DNA from: DATBGZ01 sp036557785
Lineage (GTDB): Bacteria; Actinomycetota; Actinomycetes; Mycobacteriales; Micromonosporaceae
Direction of reading: 5' to 3'
Assembly: GCA_036557785.1 (NCBI GenBank)
Contig: DATBGZ010000043.1
Location: 62,001 to 126,000, forward strand
Length of the DNA stretch: 64,000 bases
Below the pieces are notes generated by a model, which did not search any database, was not told where the DNA came from, and was given only the letters and a program-made list of their open reading frames with translations. Numbering within the stretch: position 1 is the first letter of the stretch; the number at the start of each line of letters is the position of its first letter. This document shows positions 1 to 7,969 of this stretch, one piece after another. The position numbers and the translations under genes are program-made.

Positions 1-2
1 AG

Positions 3-1307
3 GCGGCGCTGGGTGGTACGCAGCTGCAGGCCGACGGGAACACCACCGGGTATGTGGCGACGCCACCCGCACTGATCACGTCGCTTGGTTCCCTGTCCCA
101 ATTCCGCCTGCCCAAGCCGATCTCCGCGATCCGGGTCCGGGTGGACGGCGCCACCAGCGCTGATCCGCTCTCCCGGGAACGGGTCCGCATCGCCGCCCAG
201 CGGATTGAGGAGGCCACCGGCCTCGACGTCGATATCACCCTCGGCTCGTCGGCATCTCCTCAGACCATCGACCTCGCCGCCGGTAGGTACGGCCGCCCTG
301 CGCTGAAGCTGACCGAGGGCTGGACCCGTAAGGGGGCCGCCCTGGCCATTGTCAGTGCCCTCGACCGCAAGAGCCTGGTCTTGTTCGTACTGATCCTGGT
401 GGTGTGCATGCTGTTCCTCGGCAACGCGGTGGCGGCGGTCGTCCGCAGTCGGCGACGGGAGCTAGCCATCCTCGCGTACCTCGGCTGGCCCCGGCGAAGA
501 CTCGTGGGCCTCATCCTCGGCGAGGTCGGCCTGATCGGCCTGATCGCTGGGGCGGTGAGCGCCGCTGCGGCCATCTCGATCGCACACCTCGCCAACATCT
601 CCCTCACCTCTGGCCACGCGCTGCTCGCCGTACCGGTGTCCCTGGGTCTGGCACTGATCGCCGCAGCCGCCCCGGCGTGGCGGGCTGGCCGGGTCCGGGC
701 CACCACCGCGTTGTCCACCTCGGTCCGCGCGCCCCGCCGCGCGATCCGCAACCGTCGGCGCACAGTCGCCGGGATCGCGCTGGCCAACCTGCGTCGCTCC
801 CCCGGTCGAACGCTGCTCGGCGCGTTGGCACTCGCCATCGGCACTGCGGCGGTCACCGTCCTCACCTCAATTGATCGCGTGTTCCACGACCTGGTCACCG
901 GTACCCTGCTCGGCGACGCGGTCTCCCTCCAGGTCCGCGGCGTCGATCTGGTCGCCGTGCTGGCCACCGTGATCCTCGGCCTCGTCGCCGTCGCCGACAT
1001 GCTCTATCTGTCAATCCAGGAGCGAAGCGAGGAGTTCGCCGCGCTGCGGGCGATCGGCTGGTCTGACGCCGCTGTCGGTCGGCTCGTCGCCTATGAGGGT
1101 GTCGGTATCGGCGTGCTCGGCGTGGCGATGGGCGTGGCTGCCGGCCTGGTTTCGACAGCCACGTTCGCCGGCGAATCGGTCGCCGGACTGATCGGTATCG
1201 GGATCGAGGTCGCCCTGTGCGGCGTGGTGCTGACCGCCGTGGCCGCTACGGTGCCGGCTTTCCTGCAGCGCTACCTGTCCGTCTCCGCTCAACTGGCCGA
1301 GGAGTGA
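3..1307 (+). CDS. FtsX-type ABC transporter permease, 5' partial
   Basis: The reading frame is open from the left edge, so this is the C-terminal part of a longer permease; the GTG at 54 is internal. It shows two FtsX-like blocks of hydrophobic helices, one beginning near SLVLFVLILVVCMLFLGN and another near LLGALALAIGTAAVTVL, each followed by a cytoplasmic stretch of the type RRRELAILAYLGWPRRR or RSEEFAALRAIGWSDAAV. These are typical of MacB/LolCE-class permeases with two FtsX domains. The stop lies 3 nt before the start of the ATPase gene, so the two are translationally close and very likely form one exporter or lipoprotein-handling complex in the cytoplasmic membrane. The substrate cannot be read from the sequence. 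Confidence 0.85.
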   Translation, partial: AALGGTQLQADGNTTGYVATPPALITSLGSLSQFRLPKPISAIRVRVDGATSADPLSRERVRIAAQRIEEATGLDVDITLGSSASPQTIDLAAGRYGRPALKLTEGWTRKGAALAIVSALDRKSLVLFVLILVVCMLFLGNAVAAVVRSRRRELAILAYLGWPRRRLVGLILGEVGLIGLIAGAVSAAAAISIAHLANISLTSGHALLAVPVSLGLALIAAAAPAWRAGRVRATTALSTSVRAPRRAIRNRRRTVAGIALANLRRSPGRTLLGALALAIGTAAVTVLTSIDRVFHDLVTGTLLGDAVSLQVRGVDLVAVLATVILGLVAVADMLYLSIQERSEEFAALRAIGWSDAAVGRLVAYEGVGIGVLGVAMGVAAGLVSTATFAGESVAGLIGIGIEVALCGVVLTAVAATVPAFLQRYLSVSAQLAEE

Positions 1308-1310
1308 CCG

Positions 1311-2039
1311 ATGCCCGCCATCGTGGTCGACAACCTGACGAAGACGTTCCGCACGGGCGGTGTCGAGGTCATCGCCGTCGACCGGGTCAGCCTCCAGATC
1401 GAGGAGGGAATGACTGTCGCTTTCACCGGGCCGTCCGGCTCCGGCAAGTCGACCCTGCTGCACCTCATCGGCGCGGTCGAGCGGCCGGACAGCGGCACCA
1501 TCCGGGTCGGCGACACCGAGGTCGCCCTGCTCAGGAGGGACAAACTCGCGGCCTACCGAAGAGGCATCGGATTCGTCTTCCAGCGCTATCACCTGCTGCC
1601 GGCGCTGACCGCGCTGGAGAACGTGATGGCACCCGTGCTGCCCTACCGGGTGCGCTACAACAAGGCCGCCCGAGCCCGGGAACTGCTTGCCGCCGTCGGG
1701 CTGGAGGGTCGAGAGCGGTCCCTGCCGGCCGAACTGTCCGGTGGCCAGCAACAGCGGGTGGCTATCGCCCGCGCGCTAATGAGCCGCCCGGCGCTGCTGC
1801 TCGCCGACGAACCAACCGGCAACCTCGACTCGGTCACCGGCGCCGGAATTTTGGACCTGCTCGCCGACCTGCGCCGTGAATACTCGATGACTACCCTAGT
1901 CGCCACGCACGAGCAGCACGTCGCCACTCGCGCTAGTCGGCTGATACGGCTGCGGGACGGCGCCGTCATCGACGATCTCGATCTGCACGGCGGGACACCA
2001 GAGGCGACCCTGGACCGCGCCTCCTGCCCACGCGCGTAA
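1311..2039 (+). CDS. ABC transporter ATP-binding protein (MacB/LolD class)
   Basis: A 242-residue nucleotide-binding subunit. Walker A GPSGSGKST is at residues 40-48, the Q-loop is in GFVFQRYHLLP, the signature LSGGQQQR is near residue 141, Walker B with LLLADEPTGNLD follows, and the switch histidine is in ATHEQHV. The DEPTGNLD form is typical of MacB/LolD/FtsE ATPases, which fits the FtsX-type permease 3 nt upstream. The protein would hydrolyse ATP at the inner face of the membrane to drive the permease. Nothing further downstream on this strand appears to belong to the operon. Confidence 0.93.
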   Translation: MPAIVVDNLTKTFRTGGVEVIAVDRVSLQIEEGMTVAFTGPSGSGKSTLLHLIGAVERPDSGTIRVGDTEVALLRRDKLAAYRRGIGFVFQRYHLLPALTALENVMAPVLPYRVRYNKAARARELLAAVGLEGRERSLPAELSGGQQQRVAIARALMSRPALLLADEPTGNLDSVTGAGILDLLADLRREYSMTTLVATHEQHVATRASRLIRLRDGAVIDDLDLHGGTPEATLDRASCPRA

Positions 2040-2248
2040 CCGGTCTCGACCGAAGTACTTGGGCAGGATCGTGGCCTGCGTCACCGGTCGCCGCAGCACA
2101 GCAGGGTCCTCACCGGTATGAGTTTCAGCGTCATCCCGGCTTCGCACTTAACCGGGGACGGAGGGGTCCGGCGTGCCTGCCGTGAGGGAGCCCGCCCTTG
2201 CTTGATCATCGCTGTATCTCACTACTGCATGATCGAGAAGGACGGGCC

Positions 2249-2555
2249 GTGGAGCAGGGTACGACGTTGTTGCTCGGGCTGCCCGGAGTGGCGGTCGCGC
2301 GTGTCGAGCGCTATGAGGAGGGCACGCGGGTGGTTCATGTGATCACAGCTGGCGAACAGGCCGGACCGTGCCCGCGGTGCGTTGTGGTTTCGACCTCGCG
2401 GAAGGAGAGGGTGACGACTCGGCCCCGGGACATCCCGTACGGCACGGACGGGCTGGAACTGTTGTGGCACAAGCATCTGCTGGCGTTGCCACAACGCAGA
2501 GTGTCCGCACGTCGCCTACCTGCGGCGGATGAGAGCGTTCAGGCGGACGGAGTAG
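2249..2555 (+). pseudogene. ISL3-family transposase N-terminal remnant
   Basis: The frame beginning at GTG 2249 reads LLGLPGVAVARVERYEEG, then CPRC and a basic segment ending in LLWHK, which resembles the N-terminal zinc-finger region of ISL3 transposases. After LLWHK the frame is lost. Shifting by one base at about 2474 gives ICWRCHNAECPHVAY, restoring the second Cys pair of the zinc finger. No DDE catalytic region follows, because the reading runs into the AsnC gene on the other strand. This is therefore a truncated, frameshifted insertion-sequence relic. The preceding segment (about 2118-2200) may hold the old element end, but no confident inverted repeat partner is visible. Confidence 0.7.
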
Positions 2556-3078
2556 CGCGGCGGTAGGCGGGGGCGCGGCTCGGCGTGCGCCGGGGCCTGG
2601 CCGAGAGCAGGGGCAGCACGCGGGCGCCGACCACGACCGAGAGCACCACCGTGCTCGTCGACCGGACGACCACGGGCGCGCGGTCGATGGCGAGCAGGGT
2701 CTCCTGCAGGTCCGCGTGCGAGGTCGCGGCCACCCGGCACAGCACGTCGCTGGCCCCGGTGGTCGCGTGGGCCTCGATGACGCCGGGGATTGCCGCGAGG
2801 TGCTCGGCGACGTCCTCGAGGGCGCCCTGCGCGATCTCCAGGGCCACGAACGCCTGGACCGGGTAGCCCGCCGCGGTCAGGTCGATCTCCGGGCCGTAGC
2901 CGGTCACGATGCCATCGGCCTCCATGCGGCTCAGTCGGGACTGGACGGTCGGCCGTGCCACCGAGGCGAGCCGGGACAGTTCCAGCACGCCGGCCCGGGG
3001 ATGCTCGCGGATCAGCGCGAGCAGGGTCACGTCGAGGGCGTCCAGCGGGGCCCGTGGTGAGGGTGTCAGATCGGTCAT
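2539..3078 (-). CDS. Lrp/AsnC-family transcriptional regulator
   Basis: A protein of 179 residues. The N-terminal winged helix-turn-helix runs from LDALDVTLLALIREHPRAGV through VARPTVQSRLSRMEADGIV, followed by a RAM/ligand-binding ferredoxin-like domain (AFVALEIAQGALEDV, then VLCRVAATSHADL). I chose ATG 3078 because it begins just before the HTH and has a good AGGAGG ribosome site upstream; the frame is open further upstream but only as antisense to the dioxygenase gene. It is transcribed divergently from hppD, with putative half-sites in the shared 93 bp gap, so it probably senses an amino acid or aromatic acid and controls tyrosine catabolism. The ligand is inferred only. Confidence 0.88.
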   Translation of the reverse strand: MTDLTPSPRAPLDALDVTLLALIREHPRAGVLELSRLASVARPTVQSRLSRMEADGIVTGYGPEIDLTAAGYPVQAFVALEIAQGALEDVAEHLAAIPGVIEAHATTGASDVLCRVAATSHADLQETLLAIDRAPVVVRSTSTVVLSVVVGARVLPLLSARPRRTPSRAPAYRRATPSA

Positions 3079-3104
3079 GGCACACCAACCTCCTGCCACA
3101 TCAG

Positions 3105-3165
3105 CTTGCCAGATTGTCAAGCCCGTACGCCCGAGCTTGTCCGTTTGCCACGCCCGGCCTCTACT
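3105..3165. promoter_or_regulatory. AsnC-type operator and divergent promoter region
   Basis: An imperfect palindrome CTTGCCAGATTGTCAAG lies at 3105-3121 and a related CTTGTCCGTTTGCCA at 3137-3150, both in the gap between the AsnC gene and hppD. The second provides a -35-like TTGTCC at 3138-3143, with TCTACT at 3160-3165 as a -10 candidate 16 nt away. That would place +1 at or next to the ATG at 3172, giving a leaderless hppD transcript. Binding by the adjacent regulator is inference from position and symmetry. Confidence 0.4.
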
Positions 3166-3171
3166 GTCGGG

Positions 3172-4356
3172 ATGGCAGACCTCCTGACCGGGCCACGCCC
3201 TCTCGATCCGGCGGAAGACACCCTCGTCGGCGCCGTCGCCCACGACCTGTCCGCCGATCCGTTCCCGGTGATCGGCATGGACCACATCCGGTTCGCCGTC
3301 GGCAACGCCCGGCAGGCTGCGCATTACTACTCCTCCGCGTTCGGGATGACCTGCGTGGCGTACCGCGGTCCCGAGCAGGGCCAACGGGATCGCACCGAGT
3401 ATGTGCTGACCTCCGGCAAGGCCCGGTTCGTCATCACGGGCGAGGTGTGCTCTGGTACCGAGATCGGCGCCAGCGTCGCGGCCCACGGAGACGGTGTGAT
3501 CGACCTCGCCCTGGAGGTGCCCGACGTCGATGCCGCCTACGCGTACGCGGTCGGGCAGGGCGCGACCGGGCTGACGCAGCCGTACGAGCTGACCGACGAG
3601 CATGGCACGGTCCGCCTCGCGGCCATCGCGACCTATGGGCAGACGCGGCACACGCTGGTCCAGCGCTCCGGCTACAGTGGACCGTTCCTGCCCGGCTTCG
3701 TCGCCCGCGACCCCCTGTTCCGGGGCAAGCCCGCACACCACCCCAAGCGGTACTTCCAGGCGGTCGACCACTGCGTGGGCAATGTCGAGCTCGGCGCCAT
3801 GGACCGCTGGGTCGCTTTCTACAACAAGGTCATGGGCTTCACCAACATGGCCGAGTTCATCGGGGACGACATCGCCACCGAGTACTCGGCGCTGATGTCC
3901 AAAGTGGTCGCCAGCGGCAACCACCGGGTGAAGTTCCCGCTCAACGAGCCCGCCGTGGGGCGGCGCAAGTCCCAGATCGACGAGTTCCTCGAGTTCTATG
4001 GCGGCCCCGGGGTGCAGCACATCGCGCTGGCCACCGGTGACATCGTCGGCACCGTGCAGGCGATGCGCGAGATGGGCGTGGAGTTCCTCGACACCCCGGA
4101 CACCTATTACGACACCCTCGGCGAGTGGGCTGGCCAGACGCGCGTGCCCGTGGAGACGCTGCGCGAGCTGCGCATCCTCGCCGACCGGGACGAGGACGGC
4201 TACCTGCTGCAGATCTTCACCCGGCCCGTGCAGGACCGGCCCACGGTCTTCTTCGAGATCATCGAACGTCACGGATCCCTTGGCTTTGGCAAGGGCAACT
4301 TCAAGGCCCTGTTCGAGGCGATTGAGCGGGAGCAGGCCCGGCGCGGCAACCTCTAG
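3172..4356 (+). CDS. hppD: 4-hydroxyphenylpyruvate dioxygenase
   Basis: Converts 4-hydroxyphenylpyruvate and O2 to homogentisate and CO2 in tyrosine degradation; a cytosolic non-heme iron enzyme. The protein from ATG 3172 is 394 residues, a usual bacterial length. It carries two vicinal-oxygen-chelate repeats, one starting near GMDHIRFAVGNARQAAHYY and the catalytic one near residue 195. The 2-His-1-Glu iron ligands are visible as H200 (AVDHCVG), H283 (GVQHIAL) and E362 (TVFFEIIER), and the C-terminal GFGKGNFKALFEAIE helix that closes the active site is intact. A longer frame reaches 3106, but ATG 3172 matches the family and a possible leaderless promoter. No homogentisate dioxygenase gene is in the window. 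Confidence 0.96.
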   Translation: MADLLTGPRPLDPAEDTLVGAVAHDLSADPFPVIGMDHIRFAVGNARQAAHYYSSAFGMTCVAYRGPEQGQRDRTEYVLTSGKARFVITGEVCSGTEIGASVAAHGDGVIDLALEVPDVDAAYAYAVGQGATGLTQPYELTDEHGTVRLAAIATYGQTRHTLVQRSGYSGPFLPGFVARDPLFRGKPAHHPKRYFQAVDHCVGNVELGAMDRWVAFYNKVMGFTNMAEFIGDDIATEYSALMSKVVASGNHRVKFPLNEPAVGRRKSQIDEFLEFYGGPGVQHIALATGDIVGTVQAMREMGVEFLDTPDTYYDTLGEWAGQTRVPVETLRELRILADRDEDGYLLQIFTRPVQDRPTVFFEIIERHGSLGFGKGNFKALFEAIEREQARRGNL

Positions 4357-4491
4357 ACACCACCGCTACCCCGACCACGGCGACACAGGTACGTGGGTTC
4401 ACCGCGTGTCTGTGGTGTCCGCTTCACTGTCCACAACGGACCCCGTCCCGCAACCGGGTGTCACGCCGGCGCGTCCGAAGCGCACAGTCGT

Positions 4492-4525
4492 CACCCTGTG
4501 ATCATGGGCGAAGATCACTGTGTTG
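4492..4525. repeat. Palindromic repeat, copy 1
   Basis: GTGATC (4498-4503) and GATCAC (4513-4518) flank a 9-nt spacer, and the right arm continues TGTGTTGC. The same right-arm core and the same 9-nt spacer occur in a longer palindrome at 62906-62946, so the two look like members of one dispersed family. This copy is degraded in the outer left arm. It lies between hppD and a doubtful open frame. Confidence 0.5.
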
Positions 4526-4963
4526 CACAGACGGCCTCGGGCGCACGCGCCCGCCACCCGGCCCAGGGCGCCCGCCGGGCGGGAGATCGCGTTCACGGAC
4601 CTGTTCGTGGCGCACGCGAACATCGACGGCATCCTGGCCGGCGGGTACCGCAAGTCCGTCATCCTCTCCGAACGCAGCGAGCCCGCGGACATCGAGGCGC
4701 GCATCCTCGACATGCTCGCCGACTACCGGCAGGCCCCGGAACCCGCCTTCAGCCTGATCAGCTCGAACGAGATCTGGGTCACGGTCGGCGACCGCCAGTT
4801 TGGCATCGACATGACTGACTACTGGCAGTCCATCGCCATCTTCAAGCGTTTCGTCACAGCCCAGGACAATGCCCTCTACGCGCCCACGGCCCTGACCGGC
4901 GGCCCGAGGACCTGCCCCATGTTCCGGATGCCGATCGACGCGACCCAACCAAACTGCTACTAA
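4520..4963 (+). CDS. Hypothetical protein, doubtful
   Basis: I do not recognise this 147-residue frame. Its first 20 residues are arginine- and proline-rich and begin inside the palindromic repeat, so the true start, if any, is probably further in. The middle section (EIAFTDLFVAHANIDGIL, then RKSVILSERSEPADIEARIL and SLISSNEIWVTVG) has the composition of real protein with strong third-position GC. The end (PMFRMPIDATQPNCY) looks abrupt, and the next segment of DNA reads as coding in a different frame. It may be the surviving part of a gene that was disrupted here. No function is proposed. Confidence 0.35.
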   Translation: MLHRRPRAHAPATRPRAPAGREIAFTDLFVAHANIDGILAGGYRKSVILSERSEPADIEARILDMLADYRQAPEPAFSLISSNEIWVTVGDRQFGIDMTDYWQSIAIFKRFVTAQDNALYAPTALTGGPRTCPMFRMPIDATQPNCY

Positions 4964-4964
4964 C

Positions 4965-5495
4965 CGGGGTCGGCGAGGTCGGTACAACCGTGCTCGCCCC
5001 ACTATCCACAGCGGACTGCAAGAACCGGTCAGCTCGTTGGGCTCTGCGGCGCTGGATGCGGACGGGCGAGTGACGGTGGTGGCCTGGCGCGGTACCGACC
5101 TCTCGTGGACGATCCACACCGTCACCATCGACGCATCCGCGTTGAGCGTTGTCGCCGCGAACGACACGCGGTTGGTCGCGACGGACCACCTCCGCGACAA
5201 GGTGCTGCCGGGCCTCGGACACAGCGTCGTCATCACCGTGACGCACGGCGACGAGACGTCGGGCGTGCGCCGGGATCTGTGGACCCTGGACGGGAAGACG
5301 CTCGCGCGGGGGCCGCGGCTGCCGCTCAACAGCGGTCTGGACATCACGCCGGCAGACTCGGACAGCGTCTACGTCTTCGGCGGGCCGGCAAAGAACACCG
5401 TCGGTCTGCTCAGCCTGGCCAGCGGGACGTTCACCGGCGACCTGCCGAGCCTGCGCACGCCCGCCGGCAGCTACGTCGCCGCCCTGCTTGGATAG
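4965..5495 (+). pseudogene. Beta-propeller-like gene fragment
   Basis: The frame from TTG 5037 to 5495 gives about 150 residues rich in short beta-type repeats (RVTVVAWRGTDLSWTIHTV, VVITVTHGDETSGVRRDLW, SVYVFGGPAKNTVGLLSL), as in secreted beta-propeller or TolB-like proteins. Just upstream, 4967-5035 reads KLLLTGVGEVGTTVLAPL in another frame, which has the same character. No convincing start or ribosome site precedes it. I read it as the 3' remnant of a larger propeller gene with one or more frameshifts. A short genuine gene starting at 5037 cannot be excluded. Confidence 0.35.
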
Positions 5496-5568
5496 CTACC
5501 GCCCACCGGGGCCACGGGACGCGCGGGTAGTGCAAGGCCACGATGCCGGATGCCGTGCCCTGGCACGG

Positions 5569-5826
5569 CTATGCGGCAGGCACCACACGGCGGGCGAGAG
5601 CGAGGAACCTGTCAAGTGTGCCCACGACGTCGAGGTGGACGATCGTGCCGTGGGGATGCTCGACGAGGTCGACGACGACGGCGACCGCGGGCGCGTCTTC
5701 GTCGCCGGCGACGACCAGTTCTCCGGGCTTGATGAGGGAAGGGTCGCGGGCGTCAGCGAGGAGGGTCCAGACGTAGCCGGTCTGGTCCTCAGAGTTCAGA
5801 TCGGCTCGGATGTCGACGGTGATCAC
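5569..5826 (-). CDS. Small hypothetical protein, downstream partner of coupled pair
   Basis: An acidic 85-residue protein starting ITVDIRADLNSEDQTGYVW and containing GELVVAGDEDAPAVAVVVDL. It has no signal peptide or membrane segment. Its ATG overlaps the stop of the upstream gene by 4 nt (ATGA), so both are made from one message. Third-position GC is strong and the sequence is compact, which supports a real gene. From memory, pairs of this kind recur in actinomycete genomes as hypothetical proteins, but I cannot name a family. The function is unknown. Confidence 0.65.
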   Translation of the reverse strand: MITVDIRADLNSEDQTGYVWTLLADARDPSLIKPGELVVAGDEDAPAVAVVVDLVEHPHGTIVHLDVVGTLDRFLALARRVVPAA

Positions 5827-6260
5827 GTCAGCCTTCCCTTCCTGCGACGCACCTCTTCACCATAATGCGGGTTGCGCTGACTTGGTCCAAGCGCGGCCAG
5901 CAGTGGCTCGACTCGATCAAGACCACCCAGCACCACAGTCATGTGCGGGCGGCGGAACGTCGGCAGCACGGTGAACCCGGCGCCGGCCAGTTCTCCCAAT
6001 GGAACGAGGTGGACCACGCGGTAGGTGACCAGCTTGTCGGCCAAGATCCCGTCCACAGAAGCAGGACCGATGTCGTCCAGCGCCGCGTAGACCGATATGC
6101 CCAGCACGGGCTCACCGTCGAGCACGAAGATCGTGCGAACCCGTTCGGCCTGAGCCACGAGTTTCTCGACCGCGTCGGGGCCGCCGCGGATCAGGACGAC
6201 AGCGTCTCGGGGAGTGGGATCGTCCCGCACGTGGTCCCGGAGATCTGGCAGATCGGACAT
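5823..6260 (-). CDS. Hypothetical protein, upstream partner of coupled pair
   Basis: A 145-residue cytosolic protein: SDLPDLRDHVRDDPTPRDAV, then VLIRGGPDAVEKLVAQAERV, VLDGEPVLGISVYAAL and FRRPHMTVVLGGLDRVEPLL. No transmembrane segment or known catalytic motif is visible. The gene is followed with a 4-nt overlap by the 85-residue gene, so stoichiometric co-production is likely. The 164 bp upstream (6261-6424) separate it from paaE and contain no other gene. The role is unknown; a regulator/effector or toxin/antitoxin pair is possible but not shown. Confidence 0.65.
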   Translation of the reverse strand: MSDLPDLRDHVRDDPTPRDAVVLIRGGPDAVEKLVAQAERVRTIFVLDGEPVLGISVYAALDDIGPASVDGILADKLVTYRVVHLVPLGELAGAGFTVLPTFRRPHMTVVLGGLDRVEPLLAALGPSQRNPHYGEEVRRRKGRLT

Positions 6261-6424
6261 GCGGGCACCGTATTACCCACCTCGGACAAGTCCGGTCGCT
6301 CGTCACCCCTAACCACTTGTTGCACCCGCAGCGTCAGAAGAAGCAGTGCTGACAAGCCGACGTGACACACCGCCGCCGGGCCGGAAGTTGGTCACTGTCC
6401 GTGGCCCAAAGCGCCGTCCAGGGG

Positions 6425-7471
6425 TCAGCCGTCGTAGGAGAGGGTCACCCGGTCGGTCGTCGGCAGTGACTGGCAGGTGAGCACATAGCCGGCGTCGAGC
6501 TCGGCCTGTTCGAGGGCGTAGTTGCGGCGCATCGTGACCTGGCCGTCGATCAGGCGCGCACGGCAGGTACCGCAGACCGCGCCCTTGCAGGCGAAGGGCA
6601 GGTCGGGGCGGACCCGCTGCACCCCATCGAGGATCGGCACGCCGGGCGGGATGGCCACCGTGCTCGTCCGGCGATCGAGCACGATCGTCACCTCGGCGCC
6701 GACGACGGCAGCCGGCTCCTCGTGCTGGCGCGGTTGCGGCGGCTCATCGCCGACGTAGAACAATTCCCGGTGGATCCGATCGGCCGGGACCCCGAACTCC
6801 GCGAGCACCGCGGCCGCGTCGACGGCCATCGCGTACGGACCGCAGATCCACCAATGGTCAATCGCGCCGACCTCGATGGTGGCGGGAAGCAGCGTGCGCA
6901 GTTTGGTCGCGTCGAGCCGGCCATTGAAGAGCTCGACCTCGTGGGCCTCACGGCTGAGCAGATGGATGACCCGCATCCGCGCCGGGTGGGCGTCCTTGAG
7001 GTCGGCGATCTCGTCGACAAACATCACTGAGTCGACCCGGCGGTTGCCGTAGATGAGCGTGACGCTGGACTTCTCCTGGGCGGCGAGCACCGAGCCGGCG
7101 ATCGACAGCAGTGGGGTGATGCCGCTGCCGGCGGCGAGCAGCGCATGGCTGCCGGGGATGTCGACGTCCGGCGTGAAGGTACCGGACGGCGCGAGCACGT
7201 CGAGGACGTCGCCGGGTCGCACCTCGTGCACCAACCAGCCGGAGACGGCGCCGCCGGGCACCTCCCGCACGCCGATGCGGGGCGCCTGGCCACGGGGTGC
7301 GCAGATCGAGTAGGAACGGCGCTCGTCGCCGTGGCGCACGGTCAGCCACTGGCCGGGGGCGAAGGCGAACCGATCGGTCAGCTCGGGCGGTACATCGAGG
7401 GTGATCGCCGCGGAGTCGGCCGTGGGGTGGTCGACGCGTCGCACGCTCAGGCGGTGGAACCGGGCGGCCAT
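6425..7471 (-). CDS. paaE: Phenylacetyl-CoA 1,2-epoxidase reductase subunit
   Basis: Passes electrons from NAD(P)H through FAD and a 2Fe-2S centre to the PaaABC(D) epoxidase. About 348 residues from ATG 7471. The order is ferredoxin-reductase FAD domain (GDERRSYSICAP), NAD-binding domain (AAGSGITPLLSI; then WWICGPYAM), and a C-terminal plant-type ferredoxin with CKGAVCGTC and a fourth Cys in YVLTCQS. The start overlaps the paaD stop by 1 nt, and the gene is the last of the nine-gene leftward operon. A longer open frame reaches 7717 but lies antisense inside paaD, so it is rejected. Confidence 0.95.
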   Translation of the reverse strand: MAARFHRLSVRRVDHPTADSAAITLDVPPELTDRFAFAPGQWLTVRHGDERRSYSICAPRGQAPRIGVREVPGGAVSGWLVHEVRPGDVLDVLAPSGTFTPDVDIPGSHALLAAGSGITPLLSIAGSVLAAQEKSSVTLIYGNRRVDSVMFVDEIADLKDAHPARMRVIHLLSREAHEVELFNGRLDATKLRTLLPATIEVGAIDHWWICGPYAMAVDAAAVLAEFGVPADRIHRELFYVGDEPPQPRQHEEPAAVVGAEVTIVLDRRTSTVAIPPGVPILDGVQRVRPDLPFACKGAVCGTCRARLIDGQVTMRRNYALEQAELDAGYVLTCQSLPTTDRVTLSYDG

Positions 7472-7962
7472 CAGGTGTCCTTGACGTACTCGAAGGGCTC
7501 GGTACAGGCCCGGCAACGGTACAGGGCCTTGCACGCGGTCGATCCGAACGCGGCCGTACGGACGGTGTCTGCGCAGCCGCAGCGAGGGCACGCAACCTCT
7601 GCCGGGCGCAGCGCGAGCGTGAGGGGGACGGGGCCGGGCGACGCCGGGCGCGGCGGGGCGATGCCGGCCTCCCGCAGCTTGCGTCGGCCCTCGTCCGTGA
7701 TCGCGTCGCTGGTCCATGCGGGCGCCAACTCCAGCCGTACCGTGACGTCGGCGAAGCCCGCCTCGTGCAGCCGATGGCGCAGGTCCGCGGCGATCTCGTC
7801 CAGCGCCGGGCAGCCCAGATAGGTCGGCGTGATCGTGACCGACAACTGCCCGTCGCGCAGTACGACATCGCGCAGGATGCCGAGATCGCCCAGTGTCAGT
7901 TGAGGCAGCTCGGGATCGGGAACGGCCGATGCCACGTCCCGCGCCCTGGTCAGCAGGTCCAT
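7471..7962 (-). CDS. paaD: Phenylacetate degradation protein PaaD
   Basis: 163 residues. The N-terminal half is a MIP18/DUF59 (SufT-like) domain (PDPELPQLTLGDLGIL, then ITPTYLGCPALDEI). The C-terminal half holds a zinc-ribbon-like set of cysteines (CPRCGC, then CKALYRCRAC). PaaD is needed for in vivo activity of the epoxidase, probably in metal-centre maturation. It is separated by 7 nt from paaC and overlaps paaE by 1 nt, so coupling is tight. The length agrees with the family. Confidence 0.93.
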   Translation of the reverse strand: MDLLTRARDVASAVPDPELPQLTLGDLGILRDVVLRDGQLSVTITPTYLGCPALDEIAADLRHRLHEAGFADVTVRLELAPAWTSDAITDEGRRKLREAGIAPPRPASPGPVPLTLALRPAEVACPRCGCADTVRTAAFGSTACKALYRCRACTEPFEYVKDT

Positions 7963-7969
7963 CGTGGAC

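Noticed and set aside
3079..4272. N-terminal extension of the AsnC regulator through hppD
   Set aside because: The frame is open, but the extension is antisense to hppD and matches no family; ATG 3078 with an AGGAGG site fits the normal length.
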